Assembly: GCF_001613145.1 (NCBI RefSeq)
Contig: NZ_BDBU01000008.1
Span: forward strand, 62,001-126,000
Length of the DNA stretch: 64,000 nucleotides
From: Nocardia jejuensis NBRC 103114
Lineage (GTDB): Bacteria; Actinomycetota; Actinomycetes; Mycobacteriales; Mycobacteriaceae
Direction of reading: 5' to 3'
Shown here piece by piece: positions 43,363 through 51,141 of this stretch. The position numbers and the translations under genes are program-made. Below the pieces are notes generated by a model, which was given only the letters and a program-made list of their open reading frames with translations, was not told the origin of the DNA and ran no database searches. Position 1 is the stretch's first letter. Every line of letters starts with the position of its first letter.

Positions 43363-44709
43363 ATGCGGCCCCTTACCGACATTCAGCCCGAACACCGGCA
43401 TCCCTACGACTATTACTACCGCCCCGGCATGCCGCTGCGCCCGCCGCCACCGCGAGCCGTCGCCTCCGAACTGTGGTTCGGGCCGCGAAAAGCCATGCTG
43501 GCGCCCTGGATCGAGGTGCGGCCCGAACCCGCGGACACCCCGCGCTCGCGACTCATGGCCGATCACCTGTGGCAGGGCGACGAACCCATGGACCAGCTGG
43601 TGGCGGCGTTCGGCCGAATGGGGTCCGCCGGTGGGCGGCGCATGCTGAATCAGGCTCTGGCACACGGCATCGACAGTGTCGAGGAACCGCTGCCCGAACT
43701 GGTGACGCTCTTCGCGCACCTGGACACTCCGCCGGACTGGTACGACCCGGAGCTGTGGGAGTACGGCCGCCGACTGTGGATCAACGTCTCCCTGGCCGGG
43801 AAGATGGCCATGGGCGTGCAGGACTTCATGGGGACCTTCGTCGGCGCGGAGGTGGCCTCCGCGGTCGGGCAGACCGGGCGGTTCGTGAAAGACCCGTACC
43901 GGCGGAACCTGGAATCGTCCGTGTGGTTCCGCAGCGTGACCGCGCCCCGCGCGCTGGAACGCACCTCGCCGATCTTCCATGACACCGTTCGAGTGCGCCT
44001 CATGCACGCCCAGGTGCGCGCGATGTTGCGGCGCACCTGGGGGCCGGAACACTTCGCGCGGCACGGCAATCCGATCTCCAACGCGACCACCATGGGTGCG
44101 GCCGTCACCTTCGGACTGAATCCGATCTGCTTCGACCATGTGCACGGACGACGCAGCACGACACGGCAACTCGACGCGGTCATGCACTACTGGGCCTATA
44201 TCGCGCACGTGTTCGGAGTCGCGGACGAGCTGATTCCGCGCACGGCTCGCGAGGGAATGGAGATGGCCGACTACATGGTCGCGACCGCCGGGATCGCGCC
44301 GGAGTGGACCGCGACCATGGCGGGTGCGGCGACCCGGCGGTTCAGCGGCGCCACGCTCGGCGGGCGGCTGCGGATCGCGGCCACCGCGCCGGTGCTGGGC
44401 GTCTTCGCGTATTACAGCAGTGCGGAACTGGTGCGGAACCTGTTGGCGGACACCCCACTCCGGTCCGTGCCGACGTGGCCGTGGTCGAGTCTGACCGGTG
44501 TCGCCGCGACGACGTCGGTCCGGTTGCGCGCTCTGGACAATCAGCTGCCCGGGGGCCGGAGCCGAATGATCCGGCGGGCGCGGCGCATCGACCCGATGTG
44601 GGATCGCAATACCCGGGTGGCGAGGCGGCTGGCCGCACGCGCCGGAATTCGGGGGACCCCGTTCGATCAGCACGACTCCACGGCCGACAGCGTGCGCTGC
44701 CCGGTGTGA
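43363..44709 (+). CDS. MpaB/Lcp-family oxygenase (DUF2236), second of tandem pair
   Basis: 448 residues, a longer, more Lcp-like member: LFAHLDTPPDWYDPELW, then VRVRLMHAQVRAML, whose His matches the haem ligand region of Lcp, and HGNPISNATTMGAAVTFGLNP. The first copy lacks this arrangement, so the two are diverged paralogues rather than a recent duplication. No Tat signal is visible, unlike secreted Lcp, so an intracellular terpene or lipid substrate is more likely than rubber. Its stop codon lies inside a 22-base tandem duplication (44689-44733). Confidence 0.82.
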   Translation: MRPLTDIQPEHRHPYDYYYRPGMPLRPPPPRAVASELWFGPRKAMLAPWIEVRPEPADTPRSRLMADHLWQGDEPMDQLVAAFGRMGSAGGRRMLNQALAHGIDSVEEPLPELVTLFAHLDTPPDWYDPELWEYGRRLWINVSLAGKMAMGVQDFMGTFVGAEVASAVGQTGRFVKDPYRRNLESSVWFRSVTAPRALERTSPIFHDTVRVRLMHAQVRAMLRRTWGPEHFARHGNPISNATTMGAAVTFGLNPICFDHVHGRRSTTRQLDAVMHYWAYIAHVFGVADELIPRTAREGMEMADYMVATAGIAPEWTATMAGAATRRFSGATLGGRLRIAATAPVLGVFAYYSSAELVRNLLADTPLRSVPTWPWSSLTGVAATTSVRLRALDNQLPGGRSRMIRRARRIDPMWDRNTRVARRLAARAGIRGTPFDQHDSTADSVRCPV

Positions 44710-44733
44710 GGAGCGTGCGCTGCCCGGTGTGAG
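44689..44733. repeat. Tandem duplication over the stop codon of the second oxygenase
   Basis: AGCGTGCGCTGCCCGGTGTGAG occurs at 44689-44710 and again at 44712-44733 (unit 23 bp, exact). Each copy contains the coding end SVRCPV and a TGA, so the duplication does not change the protein. Confidence 0.85.
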
Positions 44734-44736
44734 AGG

Positions 44737-45087
44737 TCAGGCCGCGCCGCCCGCGATGCTCAGGTACAGAACCATCACGGTGAACAGGAACCAGCCCGCG
44801 CCCTGCCAGATCGGCCAGGCCCGGCCGTCCCGCCAGTAGCGGAAGGTGATCACGAACGCGCCGAGGCCGCCGAACAGGAGCACACAACCGGGCACGAGCC
44901 CGACGACCAGCTTCGAGGACGTATCGCAGCGAATGGCGGCGGTATCGAGGCACTGCTGCCGCGAGGCCGCCCAGACCAGAGCCAGGCCGGCCACGATGGC
45001 GGTGCTCACCAGGACCGCGACCACATATCTGACGGCCAGCCGAACGGTCGGCGGATCGTTCCACCGCTTCTCGACATCGTCGACCAT
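44737..45087 (-). CDS. Three-helix membrane protein, unknown
   Basis: 116 residues from ATG 45087 with GAGGAGAGG upstream. Three hydrophobic segments: YVVAVLVSTAIVAGLALVW, LVVGLVPGCVLLFGGLGAFV and WFLFTVMVLYLSIAGG, with two cysteines (CLDTAAIRC) in the loop between the first two, which would face the outside. No family recognised. Convergent with the oxygenase pair. Confidence 0.75.
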   Translation of the reverse strand: MVDDVEKRWNDPPTVRLAVRYVVAVLVSTAIVAGLALVWAASRQQCLDTAAIRCDTSSKLVVGLVPGCVLLFGGLGAFVITFRYWRDGRAWPIWQGAGWFLFTVMVLYLSIAGGAA

Positions 45088-45522
45088 GAGCACCTCTCCT
45101 CGCCGCGGGTTACTCGCTGACACGCACCTGTCCATGGTGAGCCGCACTGCGGAAGCAGCGCCGGGCGGGTCCGGCCCGCCGGTTCCTCTCGGGCCGATAC
45201 CGCTTACCCGGTCCGCTCGGCGGTAATCGGGTCAGCGTGCGCAGGCGGTCAGGCTGATTCCCAGGGTGAGAGGGTGCCGCGGCGAGCACCCGCTCGACCT
45301 GTCGGCGATAGAGCTGCGCCGCATGCCTGGTGGTGACAGGTCGCGATCTGAGCAGCACCTGGATTTCCGTTTTCTCACGACCTCTGGTCGGCGTGCCGCA
45401 CTGCCGCATCGTGCGCCGCCGACGAGGAGAGAGACGCGGTTCGCGGGTACCGGGCAGGAGCGCCGCAGCCACGCGCGTCGTGACAGAGGTAGTCATGACA
45501 GAAGTAATGGATGTGCCGAGAG
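45088..45522. other. 435-base intergenic region
   Basis: A minus-strand frame at 45110-45496 encodes a very Arg-rich chain (starts MTTSVTTRVAAALLPG) but has no binding site or recognised family, so I do not call it. I see no other feature. Confidence 0.4.
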
Positions 45523-46338
45523 TTATAGCCGTGCCGAGCGGATGAGCTGATGGGGGGTGGAGGTGGTGAGGAAGTCGGTGCCGCCCACGTAAAGGGTGTG
45601 GCCGGGGGTGGCCCGGACGGTGGTGGCGTCGGCTACGGCCGCGGCGAATTCCTCGACGGTGGGAAGGTCACCGTGGTCGCGGCGGGCGCTGACCGCATCG
45701 GGGTCCCGGCGTTCGAGCAGGCGCACGATGATGGTGCCGTCGATCATGTCGCCGGAGACGACCACGAAACCGATTCCGTGGCGGTCGAATTCGGGGATCA
45801 AGGCACGCAGGGCATCCTCGCCCGCGCGCTTGCTCGCGGCGATCGGGGCATAGCCGGCGGGCACCTCGCGGGTGGGGGAGAAGTGCGCCTGGTGGCTGGT
45901 GACGAACACGATGCGGCCGCCGGGGGCGAAGTGGGGCAGGGCCAGCAGTGCCAGGCGGGTCTGGGCGTCGCGGTTCAGGAGCATGGCGTAGTCGGGAGCG
46001 GCGTCGCGTTCCAGACCACCGGACGCGTTGAGTACCAGCACGTCGAGCCCGCCGAAATCTGAGACCACGGAGTCGACGAGCGCTCGGGCGCTGTCCGGGT
46101 CGGTGATGTCCGCACCCGCGACCGAGGCGCTGCCTCCGGCGGCGATGATCTGCGCGGCGACGACCTCGGCGCGCTTGCGCTTCTCCCGGTAGTTGACCAC
46201 GACATGGTCGCCGCGGGCCGCGAGAGTGCGCGCGGTATCGGCCCCGATACCCCGCGAGGCCCCGGTGATCAGCACTGTTCGCCGTGCCGTTCCGGGTGTC
46301 GATGAGTCGCTGTTCGATGCACTGGTCGTTCGTTCCAT
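45523..46338 (-). CDS. Short-chain dehydrogenase/reductase
   Basis: 271 residues from ATG 46338 (GGAGG seven bases upstream; the open frame upstream is antisense to the HxlR gene). TGASRGIGADTA, the VVNYREKRKRAE segment selective for NADP and LNASGG are present. The active-site region is VTSHQAHFSPTREVPAGYAPIAASKRAGE, so Ser and the Tyr/Lys pair (YAPIAASK) are slightly shifted from YxxxK, as in enoyl-reductase-like SDRs. Divergent from an HxlR regulator that likely controls it. Confidence 0.85.
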   Translation of the reverse strand: MERTTSASNSDSSTPGTARRTVLITGASRGIGADTARTLAARGDHVVVNYREKRKRAEVVAAQIIAAGGSASVAGADITDPDSARALVDSVVSDFGGLDVLVLNASGGLERDAAPDYAMLLNRDAQTRLALLALPHFAPGGRIVFVTSHQAHFSPTREVPAGYAPIAASKRAGEDALRALIPEFDRHGIGFVVVSGDMIDGTIIVRLLERRDPDAVSARRDHGDLPTVEEFAAAVADATTVRATPGHTLYVGGTDFLTTSTPHQLIRSARL

Positions 46339-46368
46339 GCCACAACCTCCGGCCCGCCGTGATGCTTC

Positions 46369-46381
46369 TGATTTAGAATCA
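46369..46381. promoter_or_regulatory. Palindrome TGATTTAGAATCA in divergent SDR/HxlR promoter
   Basis: Perfect 5-bp arms with a 3-base centre, 31 bases upstream of the SDR start and 16 before the HxlR ATG. Likely HxlR operator. Confidence 0.5.
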
Positions 46382-46396
46382 ATATGGTGGTTCGAA

Positions 46397-46759
46397 ATGA
46401 GAAGCGCAAGCCGGCCTCCGCCCTCGAACAGTCGGGCCGACGCCTCGACCGCACCACTGCTCGCCGCCATGGACCTACTCGGACAGCGGTGGATTCTGCG
46501 GGTGGTCTGGGAGCTCGAACCCGGACCGCTGGGATTTCTGGAACTGCGGCGGCGGATGGGCAACTGTTCCTCGAGCATGCTCTCGACCCGATTGCAGGGG
46601 CTGGTCGAGGCGGGCGTACTGATCAAGCGCGCGGACAAGTCCTACGAGGTGACCACTGCCGGACGGGAACTGGGCGTGGCACTGGAACCGGTGTGGCAGT
46701 GGGCCGAACGCTGGGCGGGCTCGCTCGAGCGAGCCGCGAACGCGGAACAGGACTCCTGA
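46397..46759 (+). CDS. HxlR-family winged-helix regulator
   Basis: 120 residues. The HxlR pattern is clear: LLGQRWILRVVWELEPGPLGFLELRRRMGN then MLSTRLQGLVEAGVL and YEVTTAGRELGVALEPVWQW. The ATG at 46397 lies just after a TTCGAA motif. Length is normal. HxlR proteins often sense aldehydes or redox-active compounds and control a neighbouring reductase; the divergent SDR fits this. Confidence 0.88.
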   Translation: MRSASRPPPSNSRADASTAPLLAAMDLLGQRWILRVVWELEPGPLGFLELRRRMGNCSSSMLSTRLQGLVEAGVLIKRADKSYEVTTAGRELGVALEPVWQWAERWAGSLERAANAEQDS

Positions 46760-46762
46760 TCC

Positions 46763-47467
46763 ATGAGGCGAAGGCTGCTCATCGCCGGCGTGCTCGCCGT
46801 GGTCCTGCTCGTCGCGGTCACGAGCGGGCTGTATCTCGTCATGAATTCGCGGACCTTCCAGGTGGCCGGTCGGATCGTTCCGCGGGTGGACACCGATCAG
46901 AAGGTGGTCGCGCTGACGCTGGACGACGGACCGTCCGAACGCACCCCGGAAATCCTGAAAGCCCTTGCCGAGGCCGGTATTCCGGCCACCTTCTATCTGA
47001 TCGGAAACGAGCTGGCCGTCCATCCGGAGCAGGGCAGGGCCATCGCCGAGGCCGGTCACGAGCTCGGCAATCACAGCTACTCGCATCGGCGGATGGTTCT
47101 GGTCGGCGACGACACCGTGCGTGAGGAGATCGAGCGCACCGATGCGGAAATCGCCAAAACCGGCTACCAGGGGCCGATTACGGTGCGGCCGCCGAACGGC
47201 AAGAAACTCCTCGCGCTACCCCGATATCTCTCGCGGCACGACCGGACCACCGTGATGTGGGATGTGGAACCCGACTCGGGGAAGCAGGCCACCACCGACC
47301 AGATCGTGGACGAGACTCTCGCGAAGGTGCGGCCGGGCTCGATCGTGCTGCTCCACGCCATGTACTCCTCGGGGGCAGCGTCGCTCGCGGCCATCGGGCC
47401 CATTGCGGCGGGACTGCGGGCGCGAGGGTACCGATTCGTCACGATCTCCCAGCTCTTACTGAACTAG
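46763..47467 (+). CDS. Membrane-anchored polysaccharide deacetylase
   Basis: 234 residues. An N-terminal signal anchor (RRRLLIAGVLAVVLLVAVTS) precedes a NodB domain with the metal/catalytic Asp pair in LTLDDGPSERT, the zinc-binding HSYSH motif as GNHSYSHRRM, RPPNGKK as motif 3 and LLHAMYS as the last motif. All metal-binding residues are present. It would remove acetyl groups from peptidoglycan or other cell-envelope sugars. It begins 3 bases after the HxlR stop and may be co-transcribed with it. Confidence 0.9.
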   Translation: MRRRLLIAGVLAVVLLVAVTSGLYLVMNSRTFQVAGRIVPRVDTDQKVVALTLDDGPSERTPEILKALAEAGIPATFYLIGNELAVHPEQGRAIAEAGHELGNHSYSHRRMVLVGDDTVREEIERTDAEIAKTGYQGPITVRPPNGKKLLALPRYLSRHDRTTVMWDVEPDSGKQATTDQIVDETLAKVRPGSIVLLHAMYSSGAASLAAIGPIAAGLRARGYRFVTISQLLLN

Positions 47468-47599
47468 CGGTCGGAAAAACGGCCCGAACAAACCTGCGAA
47501 TCGAGTTCTTTTCACTGTGAGTCCCGAGACTTGTGCGGTTGATCGACCAAGCACCTACACTGTCTGGGACGTGAAGAAGGTTCAGAGAGGGTGACACGA

Positions 47600-48376
47600 A
47601 TGGGAGACCGGACGGTCGTCGCCGACGTCGCCGACGAATTGGCGCGCCGCGTGGCATCGGGCCAGTACATGCCCGGCGGATTGATGCCGTCCGTCCGACA
47701 GGTCGCCGAGGAGTTCGATCTGAATCGTGCGACGGCGCAGTTGATTCTGGGACGGCTGGAGTCGTACGGCTTCGTGGATGCCCACCGCGGCAAGGGTTTC
47801 GTGATTCGCGATGTCCGCGCCGAGGGCGGGGTGGACGTGTATCGCCGGTTGTTCCGGTTGTCCATGCCCGATGCCGAGACCGCCGTGGACATGTTCGGCA
47901 ATATCGTCGAAGAGGAACGCGGCATCGCCCTCGAGGCGCTGCTGTCCTACACCGGTAGTGAGCGCGCCATCGACCCGGCGGAGCTCAAGGCCGATATCGA
48001 CGAGCTGGAAACCCTTGCGCGCAGCGCCGATCCCGATCAATACCGGATGCTGAGCATCGAACTCGGGCTGCTGCGCCGGTTGCTCACCGCGCTCGGCATG
48101 TCGGTGCAGCGCGCGGTGCTGAACTCCATCGGCGAGATGGTGCTCGAGGTGCCGGAGGCGGTTCAGGCGTTCTTCGCGGTCTCCCCGGATCTGCACGTGC
48201 TGGTCTGGCGCGCGCTGGTGGCGGTGTGGGAATCGGAAGGCGGTCCGAGCGAGGCGCAGCTGGCGCTGTTCGAGGACCTGTTCGGCATGTATCACCAGAA
48301 GGTGATGGCGCGCTTCGAGGAATCGATGGGCGTGGATGTCGACGCCGACCTGACCCAGCACGCCGCGACGGCCTGA
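47600..48376 (+). CDS. GntR-family regulator (FadR-like size)
   Basis: 258 residues. Winged HTH: ELARRVASGQYMPGGLMPSVRQVAEEFDLNRATAQ-type, with FVDAHRGKGFVIRD as the wing. The C-terminal 170 residues are all helical with several acidic positions, as in FCD/FadR-like domains, but the metal-binding His residues are not evident. ATG 47600 has GAGAGG nine bases upstream. It ends just before a strong hairpin. Effector unknown. Confidence 0.87.
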   Translation: MGDRTVVADVADELARRVASGQYMPGGLMPSVRQVAEEFDLNRATAQLILGRLESYGFVDAHRGKGFVIRDVRAEGGVDVYRRLFRLSMPDAETAVDMFGNIVEEERGIALEALLSYTGSERAIDPAELKADIDELETLARSADPDQYRMLSIELGLLRRLLTALGMSVQRAVLNSIGEMVLEVPEAVQAFFAVSPDLHVLVWRALVAVWESEGGPSEAQLALFEDLFGMYHQKVMARFEESMGVDVDADLTQHAATA

Positions 48377-48442
48377 AAGTACACCGCACAAGTCCCGAAG
48401 TTCGGTCCGGACGGCTCTCGCGTCCAGCACCCTCGACAAGAA

Positions 48443-48477
48443 AATGGACCGGTTCGTCTCAGACAAACCGGTCCATT
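48443..48477. terminator. Strong bidirectional hairpin
   Basis: Perfect 12-bp stem AATGGACCGGTT/AACCGGTCCATT with an 11-base loop, located between the convergent GntR gene and a small membrane-protein gene. The strongest terminator-like structure in the window. Confidence 0.8.
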
Positions 48478-48520
48478 CGGGCGTCGAATCCAGCCCGTCG
48501 CAGGGAGTTTCGGCCGCCCC

Positions 48521-48814
48521 TCAGATTCCGATGATGGCGTTCATCAATGTGCCTGCGCTGGTGGCGATCACGCCGCCGACCAGTGCCCCCGCGATCTGCT
48601 TCGGCGCCGCCGGAGCGCCGCCGCCCCACTTCTCCCAGCCGAACTTGCCGCCGGCGTAGATGATGGCCAGCACCCCCGAAAGCAGCACGAACCAGGTGAA
48701 ATAGCGCACCAGCTTCATGATTTTGTCTGCCAGCGGCGGACTTTCAGGGGTCGGATTGGTGACCTGGGCCAGAAGATCCTGGGTCAGCAGGTCATGTGCG
48801 GCAGTAAGAATCAT
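48521..48814 (-). CDS. Small membrane protein, TrbC/VirB2-like pattern
   Basis: 97 residues. After a soluble start (MILTAAHDLLTQDLLAQVTN) come two hydrophobic segments, YFTWFVLLSGVLAIIYAGGKF and GALVGGVIATSAGTLMNAIIG, separated by a short polar loop with KWGGG. This two-helix layout with G-rich segments is like type IV secretion pilin-type or actinobacterial conjugal small proteins, but without conjugation genes nearby the assignment is weak. The ATG 48814 lacks a clear binding site; frame open to 48913. Confidence 0.65.
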   Translation of the reverse strand: MILTAAHDLLTQDLLAQVTNPTPESPPLADKIMKLVRYFTWFVLLSGVLAIIYAGGKFGWEKWGGGAPAAPKQIAGALVGGVIATSAGTLMNAIIGI

Positions 48815-48928
48815 CTCGACACTCTTCCCGGTGACGGCAACATCTGTATCCGGAGTACCCGTCACACCGGAGTCACGCAAGTTCCAGTGTCGCTCAAGCC
48901 TACTGCCGCGCAAGCGGAATGGTGAAGA

Positions 48929-49102
48929 TCAGTCGACGTCGTTGTCCGCGGACAGGTACGCCACCGCCGCCAAGTACTGCCGACAGGCGAAGTGCTGATC
49001 ATGGGCGCGCAATATCGTCCGGGCCTGGCGGTAGGAGAGACCGCGCGGTTCGGCGTCGCAATCGCCGGAGATTTCGGAGCTGCGGGCGAGCATCTGTGTC
49101 AT
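48929..49102 (-). CDS. Small hypothetical protein of the XRE/DUF397 module
   Basis: 57 residues from ATG 49102 with GAGG six bases upstream. LSYRQARTILRAHDQHFACRQYLAAV and an acidic end (SADNDVD). The ILRAHxxH...C pattern is shared with the partial protein at 1-94, which also lies divergent from an XRE-DUF397 pair. The upstream region has the inverted repeat (49156-49179) also seen upstream of the small gene at 50869-51141. Function unknown; membership of the module's regulon is inferred. Confidence 0.65.
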   Translation of the reverse strand: MTQMLARSSEISGDCDAEPRGLSYRQARTILRAHDQHFACRQYLAAVAYLSADNDVD

Positions 49103-49155
49103 GGGATGCCTCTGACCTAAGGAGGGATGGTGCACCGAGTTTATGGTCGTGCGTC

Positions 49156-49179
49156 GTGCAGATGCAAGTACATCTGCAC
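49156..49179. promoter_or_regulatory. Inverted repeat GTGCAGATG-N6-CATCTGCAC
   Basis: Perfect 9-bp arms. The core GCAGATGCAAGTACATCTGC differs by one base from that at 51265-51284, on the other side of the module. Each copy lies upstream of a leftward small gene. Candidate operator of the XRE regulator encoded between them. Confidence 0.6.
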
Positions 49180-49181
49180 GA

Positions 49182-49493
49182 TTGCAAACCGTGTCGGGCT
49201 TTGTATGTCCTATATGCCTGACGCAGAGGGACTTTCGGTCACGTGACGGGACCGAGGGGCCTTGGTCGGATGACCTGGGACTAGCCGGCAAACGCCCAGT
49301 TCGCCAATGCAAACCGGTCGGTCTGGATTGTCCGTCTTTGTTTGCAACTTCGCAGCTGATGTCCAGTTCCCAAGATCAATCATGTTGCGTTGCAAAGGAT
49401 TATCCGGCTCCGAGGGGATCGATAGCGGGCTATCCACGTGCTACCGTTCACTTGCGGTTGCAACTGTAAGAACATTTGATCGAGCATTTGCAA
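49182..49493. repeat. Array of TTGCAA hexamers
   Basis: Exact TTGCAA at 49182, 49342, 49390, 49458 and 49488; ATGCAA at 49163 and 49307. The hexamer is its own reverse complement. Such density is notable for GC-rich DNA and suggests binding sites for the module's regulator. Confidence 0.5.
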
Positions 49494-49537
49494 GTACTGG
49501 ACGACCGTCTGCGGACGGTGTTGGCAAGGAGTCTGAC

Positions 49538-49768
49538 ATGAGTGACACATCGGCTACTCGTATCGATCGCTCGGAACTGGCTTGGCGCAAGAGCACTTTC
49601 AGCAATCCCAGTGGTAACTGTGTCGAGATGGCACCACTGGCCGACGGTCAAGTGGCCGTTCGGAACTCCCGTGACCCCGAGGGATCGCTGATCGTGTACA
49701 CCCGCCCCGAGATCGATGCATTCCTTCAAGGCGCGAAGAGCGGAGAGTTCGACTACCTCGCCCTCTGA
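49538..49768 (+). CDS. DUF397 small protein
   Basis: 76 residues from ATG 49538, with AAGGAG six bases upstream. Typical motifs: SELAWRKSTFSNPSGNCVEMA, then VAVRNSRDPEGSLIVYT and the closing EIDAFLQGAKSGEFDYL. Full DUF397 length. The XRE gene follows after 89 bases, with the order DUF397-then-XRE reversed from the left-edge module. Likely partner of that regulator. Confidence 0.88.
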   Translation: MSDTSATRIDRSELAWRKSTFSNPSGNCVEMAPLADGQVAVRNSRDPEGSLIVYTRPEIDAFLQGAKSGEFDYLAL

Positions 49769-49857
49769 GCGGTAGCATTGGCAATCGGCGCGGTGGTTCG
49801 CGACGAGCCGTTGTGAGTCCACTGCCGGCAAAACCCGAGCATCGGAGTGGACCCCTA

Positions 49858-50742
49858 ATGATCGCAGAACCTGTTGCCCACGGATTGGCGGATTCCGCTG
49901 TCGCTGAGCGTGGCCCGACTGCACTGCGCATCGCGGTCGGAAGCCAGCTACGCAAGCTGAGGGAACAAAACGGCATTACCAGGGAAGCCGCGGGCGACCA
50001 CATCCGCGGCTCCCATGCCAAGATCAGTCGACTGGAACTGGGGCGCACCGGATTCAAGGAGCGCGATATCCGGGATCTGTTGACGCTCTACGGCGTTGAC
50101 GATCCCGGCGAGCGTGACCAGTTCCTCGATCTGATGCGCAAGGCCAACCAGCCCGGCTGGTGGCATCGCTACAGTGATCTGCTCCCACAGTGGTTCGAGA
50201 CCTATCTCGGCCTGGAACACGCGGCGAAATCCATTCGCACGTACGAAGGTCAGTTGATTCCCGGACTGCTGCAGACCCCTGATTACGCCCGTTCCGTCGT
50301 CGCCCTCGGCCACGATGAGAACAGTGAACGCCGCGTATCGCTGCGCCGGCGCCGTCAAGAGCTACTGATGCGCGACAGCGCACCGAGCTTCTGGGCGGTG
50401 CTGGACGAGGCGGTGCTGCATCGGCCGGTCGGCGGACCGGGCGTACTGCGCGACCAGATCAACTATTTGATCGAGATCTCCCAGCGTTCGAATGTCACCA
50501 TTCAGGTGCTGCCGTTCGCGGCGGGCGGCCATGCGGCAGCAGGTAGTTCGTTCACCATGCTTCGCTTCGCCGAACCTGAATTGCCGGACATTGTCTATCT
50601 GGAACAACTGACGAGCGCGCTGTACCTGGATCGCCGACAGGATCTCGAACTGTACCGGCAGGTCATGGATCAGCTGAGTGTGCAAGCCGAGCCGCCGGAG
50701 CGCTCCCGCGAGAAGCTGATGAAAATCGCGGCCGAACTCTGA
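49858..50742 (+). CDS. XRE-family HTH regulator with DUF5753-type domain
   Basis: 294 residues. HTH at about residues 20-80 (LRKLREQNGITREAAGDHI and SHAKISRLELGRTG). The large C-terminal domain has YLGLEHAAKSIRTYEGQLIP, then GLLQTPDYARSVVAL, RRRRQELLMRD and DIVYLEQLTSALYLD, all standard for the WhiJ-type family. ATG 49858 is chosen; GTG 49813 is in frame. It is flanked by outward-facing small genes sharing an inverted repeat, so it probably regulates them. Confidence 0.88.
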   Translation: MIAEPVAHGLADSAVAERGPTALRIAVGSQLRKLREQNGITREAAGDHIRGSHAKISRLELGRTGFKERDIRDLLTLYGVDDPGERDQFLDLMRKANQPGWWHRYSDLLPQWFETYLGLEHAAKSIRTYEGQLIPGLLQTPDYARSVVALGHDENSERRVSLRRRRQELLMRDSAPSFWAVLDEAVLHRPVGGPGVLRDQINYLIEISQRSNVTIQVLPFAAGGHAAAGSSFTMLRFAEPELPDIVYLEQLTSALYLDRRQDLELYRQVMDQLSVQAEPPERSREKLMKIAAEL

Positions 50743-50822
50743 GTCCTCGAGGAATTCCCCTATTGCCGGTGTCCCCACGAGCCGGCAACGCACAACTTCA
50801 TACTTCGAGAAGACACGGTAAT

Positions 50823-50842
50823 GGGGCCCCTCTCGGGGCCCC
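50823..50842. terminator. Hairpin GGGGCCCC-TCTC-GGGGCCCC
   Basis: Two identical 8-bp palindromic blocks with a 4-base loop form a perfect stem. It lies between the XRE gene and the convergent small gene. Confidence 0.7.
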
Positions 50843-50868
50843 TATCGGTCCGTACCGGGCCGTTGGTT

Positions 50869-51141
50869 TTACTGTCGAATGAAGCTGGAGGCGATCCGCC
50901 AGAAGGTCTCCGGCTGCATCACGTGCAGATCCCAGTCATTCACCATGGCATGCGCAGTCGTGACGATTCGCTCGATATCGAAATCGTAGCGAGTCGCCGA
51001 GCCCTTGGACTCGACCTGGTGTATGACGAAAGCGGTTGCCGTTTCACGTGAATAGGCTGTCGCCGTCTCACGAGAATAGGATTGCGCCGGCAGACTTCTG
51101 TCGGCGAACCCGAGGCGGCTGAGGTTGATTGGCTGATTCAT
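50869..51141 (-). CDS. Small protein with 8-residue tandem repeat
   Basis: 90 residues. After MNQPINLSRLGFADRSLPAQS comes YSRETATA twice (residues 22-29 and 30-37), then an ordered segment FDIERIVTTAHAMVNDWDLH and the end PETFWRIASSFIRQ. The two repeat copies differ at five bases, all synonymous, which argues for real coding and selection on the peptide. Its upstream region has the inverted repeat shared with the gene at 48929-49102. No family recognised; the N-terminal position of the repeat, full of Ser/Thr, could be a phosphorylation or docking segment (inference). Confidence 0.72.
   Translation of the reverse strand: MNQPINLSRLGFADRSLPAQSYSRETATAYSRETATAFVIHQVESKGSATRYDFDIERIVTTAHAMVNDWDLHVMQPETFWRIASSFIRQ

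Larger units (their letters stand above)
49103..49537. promoter_or_regulatory. Regulatory region of the second XRE-DUF397 module
   Basis: 435 bases, more AT-rich than average. It holds the 49156-49179 inverted repeat, five exact TTGCAA hexamers plus two ATGCAA variants, and a hairpin ACCGTC-TGCG-GACGGT (49504-49519) just before the DUF397 binding site AAGGAG. No open frame with family features. Confidence 0.55.

Noticed and set aside
45110..45496. Arg-rich 128-residue minus-strand frame
   Set aside because: Lies in a gap, but has no ribosome-binding site or family motif; overlaps the upstream region of the membrane protein. Kept only as a note in the gap entry.
48521..48814. Conjugative element (VirB2/TrbC-type pilin)
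   Set aside because: No relaxase, coupling protein, integrase or attachment site is seen in the surrounding 20 kb; only the helix pattern is similar.
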